A DNA stretch of 64,000 bases from JBMOKT01 sp049323895 (GTDB lineage: Bacteria; Bacillota; Peptococcia; Peptococcales; BICA1-8). A model generated the notes under the pieces. That model was given only the letters and a program-made list of their open reading frames with translations. It was not told the DNA's origin and searched no databases. The stretch lies in assembly GCA_049323895.1 (NCBI GenBank), contig JBMOKT010000022.1, positions 1 to 64,000 on the forward strand, written 5' to 3'. The position numbers and the translations under genes were made by a program. Below, in pieces: positions 36,556 through 45,582 of the stretch (position 1 is its first letter; each line of letters begins with the position of its first letter).

Positions 36556-37107
36556 TTATAAATTCACTCCTTTGACAGAGTCATACGCGGCTTTCACGGC
36601 TTCTTTATTGGAATCTCTTAGTTCATCTGCCATAAATTCATCTATAGCGCTATATACTGACTCTATTTCTGCTACATTGCTAATAGCTATAACAGCACCT
36701 AACATAACCGTGTTAGTAATTGGCATTCCTAAGATATCTAGAGCTAGTTTTGTCCCATCTATTGTATGAACAGTAATATTTTTCTGAAAATTAAAATCGC
36801 CAGGTTTTTTTCGAGTATTGATTATTATTGCACCATTTTCTTTAATACCTTTTGTCACATCAACAGTGTCTATAAGAGTTTCGTCTAATACAATTACATA
36901 ATCACAATTGTATACCTGACTATGATCATTTATCGGCTCCTTATCAATTCGAGTAAAGCCTAAAACTGGCGCACCCCTTCTTTCCGGACCGAAAGATGGA
37001 AAGGACTGGGCATAATTATTACCATATACAGAAGCAGCCAAACCAAGGAGACGTGCGGCAGTAAAACCACCATGTCCTCCCCGTCCATGCCACCTTATTT
37101 CTATCAT
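36556..37107 (-). CDS. porC: 2-oxoacid:ferredoxin oxidoreductase, gamma subunit
   Basis: 183 residues. The family start MIEIRWHGRGGHGGFTAARLL and the FGPERRGAPVLGFTRI segment identify the gamma subunit, which binds the CoA-facing side. First gene of an eight-gene minus-strand run ending at crt, with a promoter about 130 bp upstream. Confidence 0.93.
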   Translation of the reverse strand: MIEIRWHGRGGHGGFTAARLLGLAASVYGNNYAQSFPSFGPERRGAPVLGFTRIDKEPINDHSQVYNCDYVIVLDETLIDTVDVTKGIKENGAIIINTRKKPGDFNFQKNITVHTIDGTKLALDILGMPITNTVMLGAVIAISNVAEIESVYSAIDEFMADELRDSNKEAVKAAYDSVKGVNL

Positions 37108-37243
37108 TGCAAATCCCCCTTGTTGTTTTCATATTATGGTTTTTGTTTTCATTTTAATAGATAAACAGCATTTGTTCAAGTTGTGTTTTGTCTTTTTTCT
37201 GAATTGTCATGGGTTAATGTTTTTGCATAACGAAAATGTATTT

Positions 37244-37272
37244 CATATAATAAACACTGTATTATTTGCCAA
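37244..37272 (-). promoter_or_regulatory. sigma-A promoter of the por-abfD-thl-hbd-crt operon
   Basis: On the minus strand TTGGCA (37272-37267), 17-bp spacer, TATATG (37249-37244). The leader would be about 130 bases. No riboswitch-like fold was seen in it. The rest of 37108-37340 is AT-rich with no gene. Confidence 0.55.
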
Positions 37273-37340
37273 CTATAATAATTGGATGACATCAGCTTTA
37301 ATATAGTTGCATATACAATTAATTCGGAAAACAGATAAAA

Positions 37341-37374
37341 ATGCAACAAAACCCCCTGCCTGGCAGGCAAGGGG
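37341..37374 (-). terminator. intrinsic terminator after the coat protein gene
   Basis: On the minus strand CCCCTTGCCTGCCAGGCAGGGG folds into a GC-rich stem followed by TTTTGTTG. It is 17 bp past the stop of the CotF-like gene. Confidence 0.75.
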
Positions 37375-37390
37375 CGTTATTAATAAGAAA

Positions 37391-38038
37391 CTACTGCATA
37401 TTGAAGTTTGGTGAAGTTTGCTGTTTGTTAAAATTCATATTACCCATGTTTCCTGTCCCAGTAGTGTCCATTGTACCCATATTTCCCATAGTCCCCATAT
37501 TGGAAGTACTATAGCTTTCTACCATTGTATCAGTGGTCATTTGTTTCATGGTAGGAACTTGGTAAAAACCTTTTTGGTTCATATATTGCCATACCTCATA
37601 AGCCATCTCAGAGCAATTGGTAGATCCCTGCTGCACCATTCTCCTTAATTGGGGATCTGCACATTCTAATGCTGCTATTGATTTCATAATTGCTGAGGAT
37701 TTTAAACAACCCAACATACCGCTGGAAACATCTCTATCATCTAACTGGCTGGGAGAGGTATTTGGACTTTGAGGTTGTGGGTTATTAAGACCATATTTAG
37801 GCTGACCAGTTTTAGGAGCCCGATAAGGCGAACCAAAAGTTATACCCCTGTTGTTTAGAGCCTGTACCATGTTGTTATACTCCTGAGTCATAAACTGCAG
37901 TTGTCTGTCAAGCATTGAACTTAATTGTTGACACTGTACATGAGGACGGTAAAGTTCGAATTGGTTAATGCCATTAATAGCATCTGTCAACACCTCATGC
38001 AGTTCCATCACTTCATGCGCACCATAGTTTGCAGCCAT
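37391..38038 (-). CDS. CotF-family spore coat protein
   Basis: 215 residues. The N-terminal 60 residues are helical, with HEVMELHEVLTDAINGINQFELY and RQLQFMTQEYNNMVQALN. A central linker rich in P, Q, N and S follows, then a second helical part (MLGCLKSSAIMKSIAALECADPQLRRMVQQG) typical of Coat F domains. The last 45 residues are rich in M, G, N and T with repeated GNMG/GTM units. Coat F proteins are deposited on the spore surface. Good GGAGGAATT ribosome site. Expression in the mother cell is inferred from family. Confidence 0.82.
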   Translation of the reverse strand: MAANYGAHEVMELHEVLTDAINGINQFELYRPHVQCQQLSSMLDRQLQFMTQEYNNMVQALNNRGITFGSPYRAPKTGQPKYGLNNPQPQSPNTSPSQLDDRDVSSGMLGCLKSSAIMKSIAALECADPQLRRMVQQGSTNCSEMAYEVWQYMNQKGFYQVPTMKQMTTDTMVESYSTSNMGTMGNMGTMDTTGTGNMGNMNFNKQQTSPNFNMQ

Positions 38039-38245
38039 AGCAATTCCTCCTTGGTTTTTTTAGGTTTTCCAACAGTTAACATGCCCTTCTTTTAAATGAA
38101 ATATTACTTTTTTAATTAATTTTTTCCATAATTTGTTGTGGAAAAACCGCCTTTTATTATAAATATAAAAATTGCATTGAATATCAAAGGGCGCTATAAT
38201 AGAATAGTTGTCGTTGCAACTTTTTGTCATCAAGGAGGATTTTTT

Positions 38246-39601
38246 ATGAAAAACCGTTCACAAGAGCTGGGTGAGAAAAGTATTATTTCACTTCTTATTA
38301 AATTCTCCATCCCAGCAATTATAGGCACCTTAGTTAATGCTTTATATAATGTGGTAGACCGAATATTTATCGGGAATGGTGTTGGATCGTTAGGTATTGC
38401 CGGATTGACTATAGGTTTTCCCATCATGATGATTTCTATGGCATCTGCAATGCTTATTGGAATCGGCACCACATCCTTAATATCCTTAAAATTAGGAGAA
38501 GGACAAAAAGACGAAGCTGAAAGAATTATGGGCAACGGCATCATGGGTCTCATTTTGATATCCTTAACTCTTTCCATTGTTAGCATTGCTTTTCTAACCC
38601 CACTTTTAAAGCTTTTTGGGGCTACAGAAACAATACTTCCCTACTCAAGGGACTATATGCAGATTATCCTTTTAGGAAATGTTTTAATGGCCATAGGATT
38701 TGGGATGAATAATTTTATAAGGGCAGAAGGGAATCCCAAGATTGCTATGTATACCATGTTAATAGGGGCAATTATTAATATTATCCTTGACCCTATTTTT
38801 ATTTTTGTTTTTAACTGGGGAATCAAGGGGGCTGCTTTTGCAACAATTATTGCCCAAGGTTTCTCCGCAGTCTGGGTCCTATATTATTTTCTAGCAGGGC
38901 AAAGTGTCTTAAAAATAAAAAAGGTTAACCTAAGATTCAAAAAGCAAATAATGATGAAAATTCTTGCTATTGGCTCTGCCCCTTTTGCCATGCAGATAGC
39001 TGCGAGCGTATTGAATTTAGTATTAAATAACAGCTTAAGGGTATATGGCGGAGAAACAGCCATTGCCGGCATAGGGATAGTGTTTAGCCTAATGATGCTG
39101 TTGGTAATGCCGGTGATAGGAATCAGCCAGGGTGTTCAGCCAATAATTGGCTATAATTATGGAGCCAAGGAATTTACCCGTGTTAAAGAGGCTTTGAAAA
39201 TTGCAATATATGCCGCCACATCTATAGCTGTAATTGCATTTATTATAACCAGGCTTTATCCCGAACATCTGGTTGCTCTCTTTGCTCCTGATGATGCAGA
39301 TGTTATCAACTTTGGGGGAAAGGCCATCAGACTGTTTTTACTAATGCTGCCTGTTGTGGGCTTCCAAATGGTAGGAGCTAACTATTTCCAGGCAATAGGC
39401 AAGCCGAAATCCGCAATGCTTTTAACATTATCCAGACAGGTGTTATTATTAATACCCTTACTTCTTATTCTCCCTAGGTTTTATGGTTTGGACGGAATAC
39501 TCTATGCAGGTCCCCTGGCTGACTTCGGGGCAGCACTACTAACATTCTTTTGGTTAACAAAGGAATTTAGAATCCTCTCCCGACCTGTAACGGAGGTATA
39601 A
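38246..39601 (+). CDS. MATE-family multidrug/cation efflux transporter
   Basis: About 451 residues, twelve membrane helices in two homologous halves. The N-terminal NVVDRIFIGNGVGSLGIAGLT and internal MNNFIRAEGNPKIAMYTMLIGA are MATE signatures. It exports cationic drugs by sodium or proton antiport. The open frame extends upstream, but ATG 38246 with AAGGAGG nine bases before it is the start. The MarR-type gene follows by 4 bp. Confidence 0.92.
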   Translation: MKNRSQELGEKSIISLLIKFSIPAIIGTLVNALYNVVDRIFIGNGVGSLGIAGLTIGFPIMMISMASAMLIGIGTTSLISLKLGEGQKDEAERIMGNGIMGLILISLTLSIVSIAFLTPLLKLFGATETILPYSRDYMQIILLGNVLMAIGFGMNNFIRAEGNPKIAMYTMLIGAIINIILDPIFIFVFNWGIKGAAFATIIAQGFSAVWVLYYFLAGQSVLKIKKVNLRFKKQIMMKILAIGSAPFAMQIAASVLNLVLNNSLRVYGGETAIAGIGIVFSLMMLLVMPVIGISQGVQPIIGYNYGAKEFTRVKEALKIAIYAATSIAVIAFIITRLYPEHLVALFAPDDADVINFGGKAIRLFLLMLPVVGFQMVGANYFQAIGKPKSAMLLTLSRQVLLLIPLLLILPRFYGLDGILYAGPLADFGAALLTFFWLTKEFRILSRPVTEV

Positions 39602-39605
39602 ATAA

Positions 39606-40043
39606 ATGAACGAAAACAAATCTATTGGTCGCTGGATTTCAGTTTTACATCGTCTGGGTCAAATATATTTGGATAGGGAACTCCAGCCCTTTAATTTAAG
39701 CAGTGGTCAAATTATTTTTCTATTAGCCCTTTTTAAAGAGGATGGAGTAAGCCAGGAGAAGCTAGCCACCTTTTTATGTATTGATAAAGGAACCACTGCC
39801 CGTGCCATTGCGAAATTGGAAGAAGCCGGCTTTGTAAACCGCCAAAACTGCCCCCTTGATAAACGTATTAATAAAATATTTCTTACGGAAAAATCCTTAG
39901 AGATAAAGCCCAAACTACTTAAGATTATTAATATATGGACGACCCAATTGACAAAGGATTTTTCTGAAGAGGAAAAGGGGTTAATTCTTTCCCTTCTCAA
40001 CAAAATGGCCTATAACGCCGTTGACTATTTAAAAAGAGAATAA
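39606..40043 (+). CDS. MarR-family transcriptional regulator
   Basis: 145 residues, winged-helix MarR fold. LFKEDGVSQEKLATFLCIDKGTTARAIAKLEEAGFVNR is the DNA-binding part, and NCPLDKRINKIFLTEK the wing. It is coupled to the MATE exporter and probably regulates it in response to the exported compound. An intrinsic terminator follows directly. Confidence 0.9.
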   Translation: MNENKSIGRWISVLHRLGQIYLDRELQPFNLSSGQIIFLLALFKEDGVSQEKLATFLCIDKGTTARAIAKLEEAGFVNRQNCPLDKRINKIFLTEKSLEIKPKLLKIINIWTTQLTKDFSEEEKGLILSLLNKMAYNAVDYLKRE

Positions 40044-40070
40044 AAAACGCCAACTAGATGTTGGCGTTTT
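40044..40070 (+). terminator. intrinsic terminator of the MATE-MarR operon
   Basis: AAAACGCCAAC pairs with GTTGGCGTTTT around TAGAT, directly at the marR stop. It is symmetrical enough to work on either strand. A run of TAGTGGCTAGT-like phrases follows (40071-40107). Confidence 0.8.
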
Positions 40071-40173
40071 AGTGGCTAGTGGCTAGTTGTTAGTGGCTAG
40101 TAAAACACATTAAAAAGCTGTACTGGGCTAGTTATCCACAACTAAAAATTTATTTTTTCCTGGTGATAAACGA

Positions 40174-40205
40174 TAAAAAAGGCAGGACCAAATAAAAGGT
40201 CCTGC
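40174..40205 (-). terminator. intrinsic terminator of the glutamate synthase cluster
   Basis: On the minus strand GCAGGACC pairs with GGTCCTGC and runs into CTTTTTTAT, 25 bp after the last gene of the cluster. Confidence 0.85.
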
Positions 40206-40229
40206 ACTAGATAGGGGGTTATTAACAAT

Positions 40230-40973
40230 TTAATATTTTGCATAGAGGTTTCCATAAGGCCGGGTATTATAAGGAATCAGCTTAATAAATTCCTTGCCCA
40301 TTATCTCCTGGAAATCTCTATTAAAATATTCAGCATAGTTCTTTACGTACTTGGATATGGTCTCTAAGTCAGAGTCATCTACGGGCAATTGCTTAACCTC
40401 TTTGCCTAACTGGTAGTCCTCTACGGAACCCCGTAAGTAAATGATTCCGCCATGCATACCCGTCCCGCAAAAATCACCAACTATTCTTTCATCTGGCTGC
40501 ATATTCAATCCGAGAATAATTTGAATGCCGCCTGCCATATACTCGGCAAAAAACTCTCCTGCTTTGCCTCCGATAACAATCACCGGATTTTTATCCTTAT
40601 ATCCCTTCATGTGGATTCCTATCCGATAACCAACATTGCCTTTAACGTATATTTCCCCGCCCCGCATGGCATATCCTAAGGTGTCCCCGGCATTGCCATG
40701 TATTATGATGGTTCCGGCATTCATAGTGTTGCCAATGGCATCCTGGGCATTGCCGTTTATGACCATTTTCAGCCCATCCATGTAGGCTGCCATATCATTG
40801 CCTGGAGTACCGTTGATAATCAAGGTTTGGGAGCCGGTAACTCCGTCACCTATATAACGCTGACCGTTAACATTATCAACAACTACTTCATGAGCCCCCG
40901 ACTCCAGAACTGTTCTGATTTGCTCATTTAGTTCTTTATAATAAACACCTTTTGCATCAATAACTGCACTCAT
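40230..40973 (-). CDS. glutamate synthase GXGXG-domain subunit
   Basis: 247 residues made of the repeated beta-helix of the GltB C-terminal domain (GXGXG: DAIGNTMNAGTIIIHGNAGD, GYAMRGGEIYVKGNVG). In single-chain GltB this structural domain sits after the FMN barrel; here it is a separate polypeptide. It overlaps the flavoprotein gene by 4 bp and is the last of five glutamate synthase genes. The same domain also occurs in formylmethanofuran dehydrogenase, but context favours GltB. Confidence 0.88.
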   Translation of the reverse strand: MSAVIDAKGVYYKELNEQIRTVLESGAHEVVVDNVNGQRYIGDGVTGSQTLIINGTPGNDMAAYMDGLKMVINGNAQDAIGNTMNAGTIIIHGNAGDTLGYAMRGGEIYVKGNVGYRIGIHMKGYKDKNPVIVIGGKAGEFFAEYMAGGIQIILGLNMQPDERIVGDFCGTGMHGGIIYLRGSVEDYQLGKEVKQLPVDDSDLETISKYVKNYAEYFNRDFQEIMGKEFIKLIPYNTRPYGNLYAKY

Positions 40974-42238
40974 CCTGCCAAACCTCCCCTTAACATCCTG
41001 CTTTTTCTCAACTGCTCCGGAAGGTCAATATAACCAAACCCATCCTTCAATAAAGCTTCTTTGATATCACCGACATTTATTTGTTCCTTGATTAAGCTGG
41101 TAATAATACCTGCTCTATCAACGTTGTTTAAGTAGATAAACCCCACTACTACATTATCTTTTATGATAATTTTTTTATAGTAAGACTCCTGGGGTACTTC
41201 TTTCACCAGCACTTCATAACTGTCATCTTCAGGCTTGATAATTCCCGCAGTAATCATGGGCAAACCGAAAAAACCAATGGAATTCATTGCAAACCCGCCT
41301 TTGAAGACAGCTGCCTTGCCGACCATATTCAGCCCTGCTGTTTCCCCCTGCTGATAAGCGTTGGGCAAGATAGGCAGTACTCGCTGCTGGGCGTAAATCA
41401 TATCATAGCCTTCAGCAGCATCTCCCGCCGCATATACATCCTGGTCATTGGTACGGCAGTGTTTATCAATAACAATTCCCCTGTTAACCAGGATAGAGGT
41501 ATCTTTTACCACATCAGTGTTGGGCCTAACCCCTACAGCAACTACCACCAGGTCAGCGGGATAAGCCTTACCGCCTTTAAGGACCACACCATCTGCCTTA
41601 TCCGAGCCTGTTATTTTTTCTACTGAGGTATTTAATTCAAATTTAATACCCTGCTTTTCAAGATGATGTTGTACTATCAGCGCTGCTTCTTCATCAAGGA
41701 TTGCCGGCAAAACCCTGTTGGCAAGTTCCACTACCGTTACATCAACCCCCAGGTTTTTCAAACCCTCTGCAGCCTTTAAGCCGATTAAGCCAGCCCCTAC
41801 GATTACTGCTTTATTGCCGGTCATGACCACTTCCTTGATTTCTTTTACATCATCCAACTTTATAAAGCTGTAAACACCTTTTTTGCCTAAGCCCTCCATG
41901 GGAGGAATAAAGGGTGTGCCACCCGTTGCAACCAGTAATTTATCATAACTGACCTTAGTATCATCCTCTAATATAACCTCTTTTTTTGCTGGGTCAACCT
42001 TAACTGCCTTTTTACCCAGCAAAGGAGTTATGTTGTTAGCCTTATAGAAATCAGTTTTCCGATACATCATTTTTTCCTCAGATACTTTTCCCGCAAGGTA
42101 ATAGGAAATCAGCGGGCGGGAATAAGTATGGTAAGGCTCATCGGAAATAATTGTGATAGGACTTGTTTCATCAATTTGACGGATACCCTCCACTGCACCT
42201 ACTGCAGCGGCGGAATTTCCAATAATAACGTACTTCAT
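40970..42238 (-). CDS. NAD(P)/FAD-dependent oxidoreductase of split glutamate synthase
   Basis: 422 residues. The FAD motif IIGNSAAAVGAVEGI is at the N-terminus, ATGGTPFIPP follows, the NAD motif VIVGAGLIGLKAAEGL lies near 145-160, and YAAGDAAEGYD binds FAD. It resembles NADH:rubredoxin or nitrite reductase-like flavoproteins and here probably feeds electrons to the ferredoxin and GltB subunits. Good GGAGGTGG ribosome site. Confidence 0.88.
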   Translation of the reverse strand: MKYVIIGNSAAAVGAVEGIRQIDETSPITIISDEPYHTYSRPLISYYLAGKVSEEKMMYRKTDFYKANNITPLLGKKAVKVDPAKKEVILEDDTKVSYDKLLVATGGTPFIPPMEGLGKKGVYSFIKLDDVKEIKEVVMTGNKAVIVGAGLIGLKAAEGLKNLGVDVTVVELANRVLPAILDEEAALIVQHHLEKQGIKFELNTSVEKITGSDKADGVVLKGGKAYPADLVVVAVGVRPNTDVVKDTSILVNRGIVIDKHCRTNDQDVYAAGDAAEGYDMIYAQQRVLPILPNAYQQGETAGLNMVGKAAVFKGGFAMNSIGFFGLPMITAGIIKPEDDSYEVLVKEVPQESYYKKIIIKDNVVVGFIYLNNVDRAGIITSLIKEQINVGDIKEALLKDGFGYIDLPEQLRKSRMLRGGLAG

Positions 42239-42249
42239 TATTCCACCTC

Positions 42250-42720
42250 CTATTCTGCCTTGGGAAAACTCCTGGCTTCTTCAAGATATTCCAATGCTCT
42301 GTTGGGACAATGCTGGACACAGGCAGGTAGCAAACCTTTATCACTGCACAGGTCACATTTAGAAGCTACCTTATGTCCCCTCTCGTCCCGCTGGATTGCC
42401 CCATAAGGACAAACCAAAATACATGTCCAACAGCCTACGCAACGGTCCTCTTCATTAATAACAGCACCTGTTTGGGCATCCTTCTGCATCGCACCCACAA
42501 TACAAGCTTTTGTACATGGAGCGTCTTCACAGTGCCTGCACTGCAAAGCAAAGGATATGGGTCTGTTTTCCTCAACAATTATTTTGCTTAAGGGAGGATT
42601 TGCATCCTTTTTAAAAACCTTCACCAAGTCATTATTATATTTGGAATGGGCTGCAATACAATGGACTTCACAAAGCTTACAGCCTACACAGTACTCTTCT
42701 CTGGCATAAACCCTCTTCAT
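42250..42720 (-). CDS. four-cluster ferredoxin of split glutamate synthase
   Basis: 156 residues, HycB/DmsB-like. Cysteine motifs: CVGCKLCEVHC, CRHCEDAPCTKAC, CVGCWTCILVCP, CDLCSDKGLLPACVQHCP. All sixteen ligands are present. It likely carries electrons from the flavoprotein to the FMN subunit. 11-bp gaps flank it on both sides. Confidence 0.88.
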   Translation of the reverse strand: MKRVYAREEYCVGCKLCEVHCIAAHSKYNNDLVKVFKKDANPPLSKIIVEENRPISFALQCRHCEDAPCTKACIVGAMQKDAQTGAVINEEDRCVGCWTCILVCPYGAIQRDERGHKVASKCDLCSDKGLLPACVQHCPNRALEYLEEARSFPKAE

Positions 42721-42731
42721 TATTTCCCCTC

Positions 42732-44234
42732 CTATTCTCCGGCAGCCTTTATTCCTAAAATATTTAATTCGCGGTCGGTAAGACCTATGCCCCGCAACAT
42801 CAAACGGTTGCCCCTTAAGGATTCTAAGGCGTTGATTCCCATGCCTCCCAACAGTTCTTCTATCTCATGGGCCCAGCCTTTTAAGAGATTAGCTGCCCGT
42901 TCTGCACCTATCTCAGGATTGAGCCGTTTGGTAAGCTGGGCATCCTGGGTGGCAATTCCCCAGTTGCATTTACCTGTATAGCATTTTTGACATAAGTGAC
43001 AGCCTAGGGCAATAAGAGCACCTGTAGCACAATATACCGCATCGGCACCTAGAGCGATAGCTTTGACAATATCAGAGCTATTGCGAATAGAGCCGCCGAT
43101 AACCAGAGAAGCTTTATTCCTTATTCCTTCTTCCCGCAAACGGGTGTCAACTGCGGCTAAGGCAAATTCTACAGGTATACCTACACTATCCCGCGTCCTT
43201 AGCGGTGCTGCACCGGTTCCGCCACGAAAGCCGTCAATTACTACCACATCGGCGCCGGCCCTGACAATCCCCGAGGCAATTGCTGCAACATTATGAACCG
43301 CCGCAATCTTTACAAAAACAGGCTTCTCATAGCGGGTTGCTTCTTTTAAAGAATAAATCAATTGACGTAAGTCCTCAATTGAATAAATGTCATGATGGGG
43401 TGCCGGAGAAAGGGCATCTGTACCTAAGGGTATCATCCTGGTCTGGGATACTTCCTCGCCAACCTTTTCACCAGGCAGATGGCCGCCAATACCGGGCTTA
43501 GCACCTTGACCAATTTTTATCTCAATAGCAGCACCTGCTTTTAAATAATCGGGATTTATGCCAAAACGCCCCGAGGCTACCTGAACAATGGTATTTGGCC
43601 CATATTCTATCAAATCCTTATGAAGACCACCCTCACCGGTATTCCAAAAGGTTCCAAGCTTTTTGGATGCAGCAGCCAGAGATTTATGTGCATTCAAACT
43701 TATAGAACCAAAGGACATAGCGGAAAACATGATTGGAACGTCCAATTCCAACTGGGGGGGAATATCCTCTAATAGTTTCCCATTTTTTATCTTAAGGAAA
43801 TCGGGCTTTCTTCCCAAGTAAGTTTTTAACTCCATAGGCTCCCTTAAAGGGTCGATGGATGGATTTGTTACCTGACTGGCGTTAAGGAGCATATGGTCCC
43901 AATAGATGGGATAGGGTCTGTCATTACCCATCCCAGTCAGCAAAACGCCTCCTGTTTCTGCCTGGAGATAAATCTGCCTGATAGCTTCAGCGGTCCAGTT
44001 GGCATTTGTCCTAAACTCCAAAGGAAACTTCCTAACAGAAAGTGCCCTGGTAGGGCACATAACAACACAACGGTGACAATTAACACAATTAGCATCTTCA
44101 GAAAAAACCTTTTGTTCTTCTTCATCCCATTTATGGGCTTCGTTAGCACACTGTCTTACACAAACCTGACAATCTATACATTTATTTGGATTTCTTTCAA
44201 TGATAAATGCTGGTGTCATATAATTTAGGGTCAT
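42732..44234 (-). CDS. glutamate synthase FMN-barrel subunit with N-terminal 2x4Fe-4S
   Basis: About 500 residues. Two ferredoxin motifs at the start (CIDCQVCVRQC, CVNCHRCVVMCP) precede the GltB central domain. This has MSFGSISLNAH, GEGGLHKD, GQGAKPGIGGHLPGEKV and IDGFRGGTGAAP for FMN and 2-oxoglutarate, and CHLCQKCYTGKCNWG for the 3Fe-4S cluster. It makes glutamate from 2-oxoglutarate and ammonia. ATG 44234 lies nine bases from AAAGGA. This is the archaeal-type short GltB. Confidence 0.92.
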   Translation of the reverse strand: MTLNYMTPAFIIERNPNKCIDCQVCVRQCANEAHKWDEEEQKVFSEDANCVNCHRCVVMCPTRALSVRKFPLEFRTNANWTAEAIRQIYLQAETGGVLLTGMGNDRPYPIYWDHMLLNASQVTNPSIDPLREPMELKTYLGRKPDFLKIKNGKLLEDIPPQLELDVPIMFSAMSFGSISLNAHKSLAAASKKLGTFWNTGEGGLHKDLIEYGPNTIVQVASGRFGINPDYLKAGAAIEIKIGQGAKPGIGGHLPGEKVGEEVSQTRMIPLGTDALSPAPHHDIYSIEDLRQLIYSLKEATRYEKPVFVKIAAVHNVAAIASGIVRAGADVVVIDGFRGGTGAAPLRTRDSVGIPVEFALAAVDTRLREEGIRNKASLVIGGSIRNSSDIVKAIALGADAVYCATGALIALGCHLCQKCYTGKCNWGIATQDAQLTKRLNPEIGAERAANLLKGWAHEIEELLGGMGINALESLRGNRLMLRGIGLTDRELNILGIKAAGE

Positions 44235-44249
44235 TGTCAACAATCCTTT

Positions 44250-45395
44250 CTATAGTGCCACAGAATGACGTACAACTTCTTCTTCTAGGGTTTGGTCAAA
44301 CTCATACAGGCTTTCCTTGCCTTCCAACAGACCCATAACAGGTTCTCCTCCTTTGGGAGCCCACGTGCGGTCAGGATTTTTACAGATTTCCAGAATAGCC
44401 GACTCTTCACTGGCAATGTATAAAGTATTACCTTTCTCAGCGGCCACCAACGAACGGAGCTTTAGACGGTCATTTAAAGCCATAAAGCCATTAGTGCTTC
44501 CTAAAATAATGGAGAAAGGTCCATTGATTAAGAGACTGGAAAATACAGCCCTTAAGGCCTTCATCATCTTTTGCTGCTCTGGATTCATTCTGGATATCTT
44601 AGACCAGAATGGTGCAGCAACAATATTAACAGCGCTGTCTAAAGACAGTCCGAATTTTCTTAATAACAAATCAAAGATATAGGTTATTGCCTCCGTATCA
44701 GTCTGGAGAGTACACTTATAACCGTACATTTCTAAATAACGCCTGTTGGCATCATAAGAGGAAATCTCTCCATTATGCACAATAGTCCAGTCTAATAGGC
44801 TGAAGGGATGGGCTCCGCCCCACCAGCCGGGAGTATTGGTAGGGAAACGCCCGTGGGCAGTCCACATATATGCTTGGTACTCATCAAGCCGGTAAAAGTC
44901 ACCGATATCTTCCGGGTAACCTACACCCTTAAAGGTTCCCATGTTCTTCCCGCTGGAAAATACATAAGCACCTTCTAATTCCGAATTAATTTTCATAATA
45001 AAGCTGACAATATATTCTGACTCACTTTCCTTCTCCCCAATCTGGTTGTACTTAGGCTTTACGAAATAGCGCCAAATCAGGGGAGCTTTTTCAATGCCAT
45101 TTACTTTTCTGGTGGGAATGGGCTCAGCTAAGTCAATGACAAACAGCTTATTTAGTAAAAATTCTGTCTCCTGTTTTACCTTTTTATCCTCATAAAACAA
45201 ATGAAAGGCATAGTGATTCTTAAAATCAGGATAAATACCATAAGCCGCAAAACCTCCGCCCAGACCATTTGATCTGTCGTGCATTACAGCAATGGAATTA
45301 ATTATATCCTGACCAGAAAAAACCTCGCCTTTTTTATTCATTATCCCACTTATGGCACAACCTGCCGGAATCCTAATTTGACCTTCTTTCAACAT
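44250..45395 (-). CDS. glutamate synthase glutamine-amidotransferase subunit
   Basis: About 381 residues, class II amidotransferase domain. GRFPTNTPGWWGGAHPF and the NGEISSYDANRRYLE segment are the Ntn glutaminase core. The predicted nucleophile C13 in PAGCAISGIMN follows a 12-residue leader that must be removed for activity. ATG 45395 behind AAGGGGG is preferred over an upstream frame extension. It hydrolyses glutamine and channels ammonia to the FMN subunit. First gene of the split cluster. Confidence 0.88.
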   Translation of the reverse strand: MLKEGQIRIPAGCAISGIMNKKGEVFSGQDIINSIAVMHDRSNGLGGGFAAYGIYPDFKNHYAFHLFYEDKKVKQETEFLLNKLFVIDLAEPIPTRKVNGIEKAPLIWRYFVKPKYNQIGEKESESEYIVSFIMKINSELEGAYVFSSGKNMGTFKGVGYPEDIGDFYRLDEYQAYMWTAHGRFPTNTPGWWGGAHPFSLLDWTIVHNGEISSYDANRRYLEMYGYKCTLQTDTEAITYIFDLLLRKFGLSLDSAVNIVAAPFWSKISRMNPEQQKMMKALRAVFSSLLINGPFSIILGSTNGFMALNDRLKLRSLVAAEKGNTLYIASEESAILEICKNPDRTWAPKGGEPVMGLLEGKESLYEFDQTLEEEVVRHSVAL

Positions 45396-45481
45396 ATAAA
45401 AACCCCCTTCGGTTATTTCTAATTCCCTCGTTGGAATACCTGTGTTATAACAGTTATGCAAAATAGTTGTTGTTTTATATC

Positions 45482-45509
45482 ATTATAAACAAAAGGAGGT
45501 ATTTCGCAA
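45482..45509 (-). promoter_or_regulatory. promoter of the glutamate synthase cluster
   Basis: On the minus strand TTGCGA (45509-45504), 16-bp spacer and a perfect TATAAT (45487-45482). The leader would be about 80 bases. Confidence 0.55.
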
Positions 45510-45530
45510 TAGTTTTTGAGCGGAAATAAT

Positions 45531-45582
45531 GTATACACGTGAAATATATTGTATACAGTGTTATATAATAGATACTGTATAC
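45531..45582. promoter_or_regulatory. three GTATAC sites, probable regulator-binding array
   Basis: GTATAC occurs at 45531, 45551 and 45577. The last two are the centres of ATTGTATACAGT and ACTGTATACAAT, which are exact inverse complements. They lie 22 to 73 bp upstream of the -35 hexamer, an activator-like position. The shape resembles GntR-family operators. No such regulator is encoded nearby. Confidence 0.5.

Noticed and set aside
37176..37370. 64-codon minus-strand frame
   Set aside because: No ribosome site, overlaps the por promoter and the coat gene terminator, no recognisable protein.
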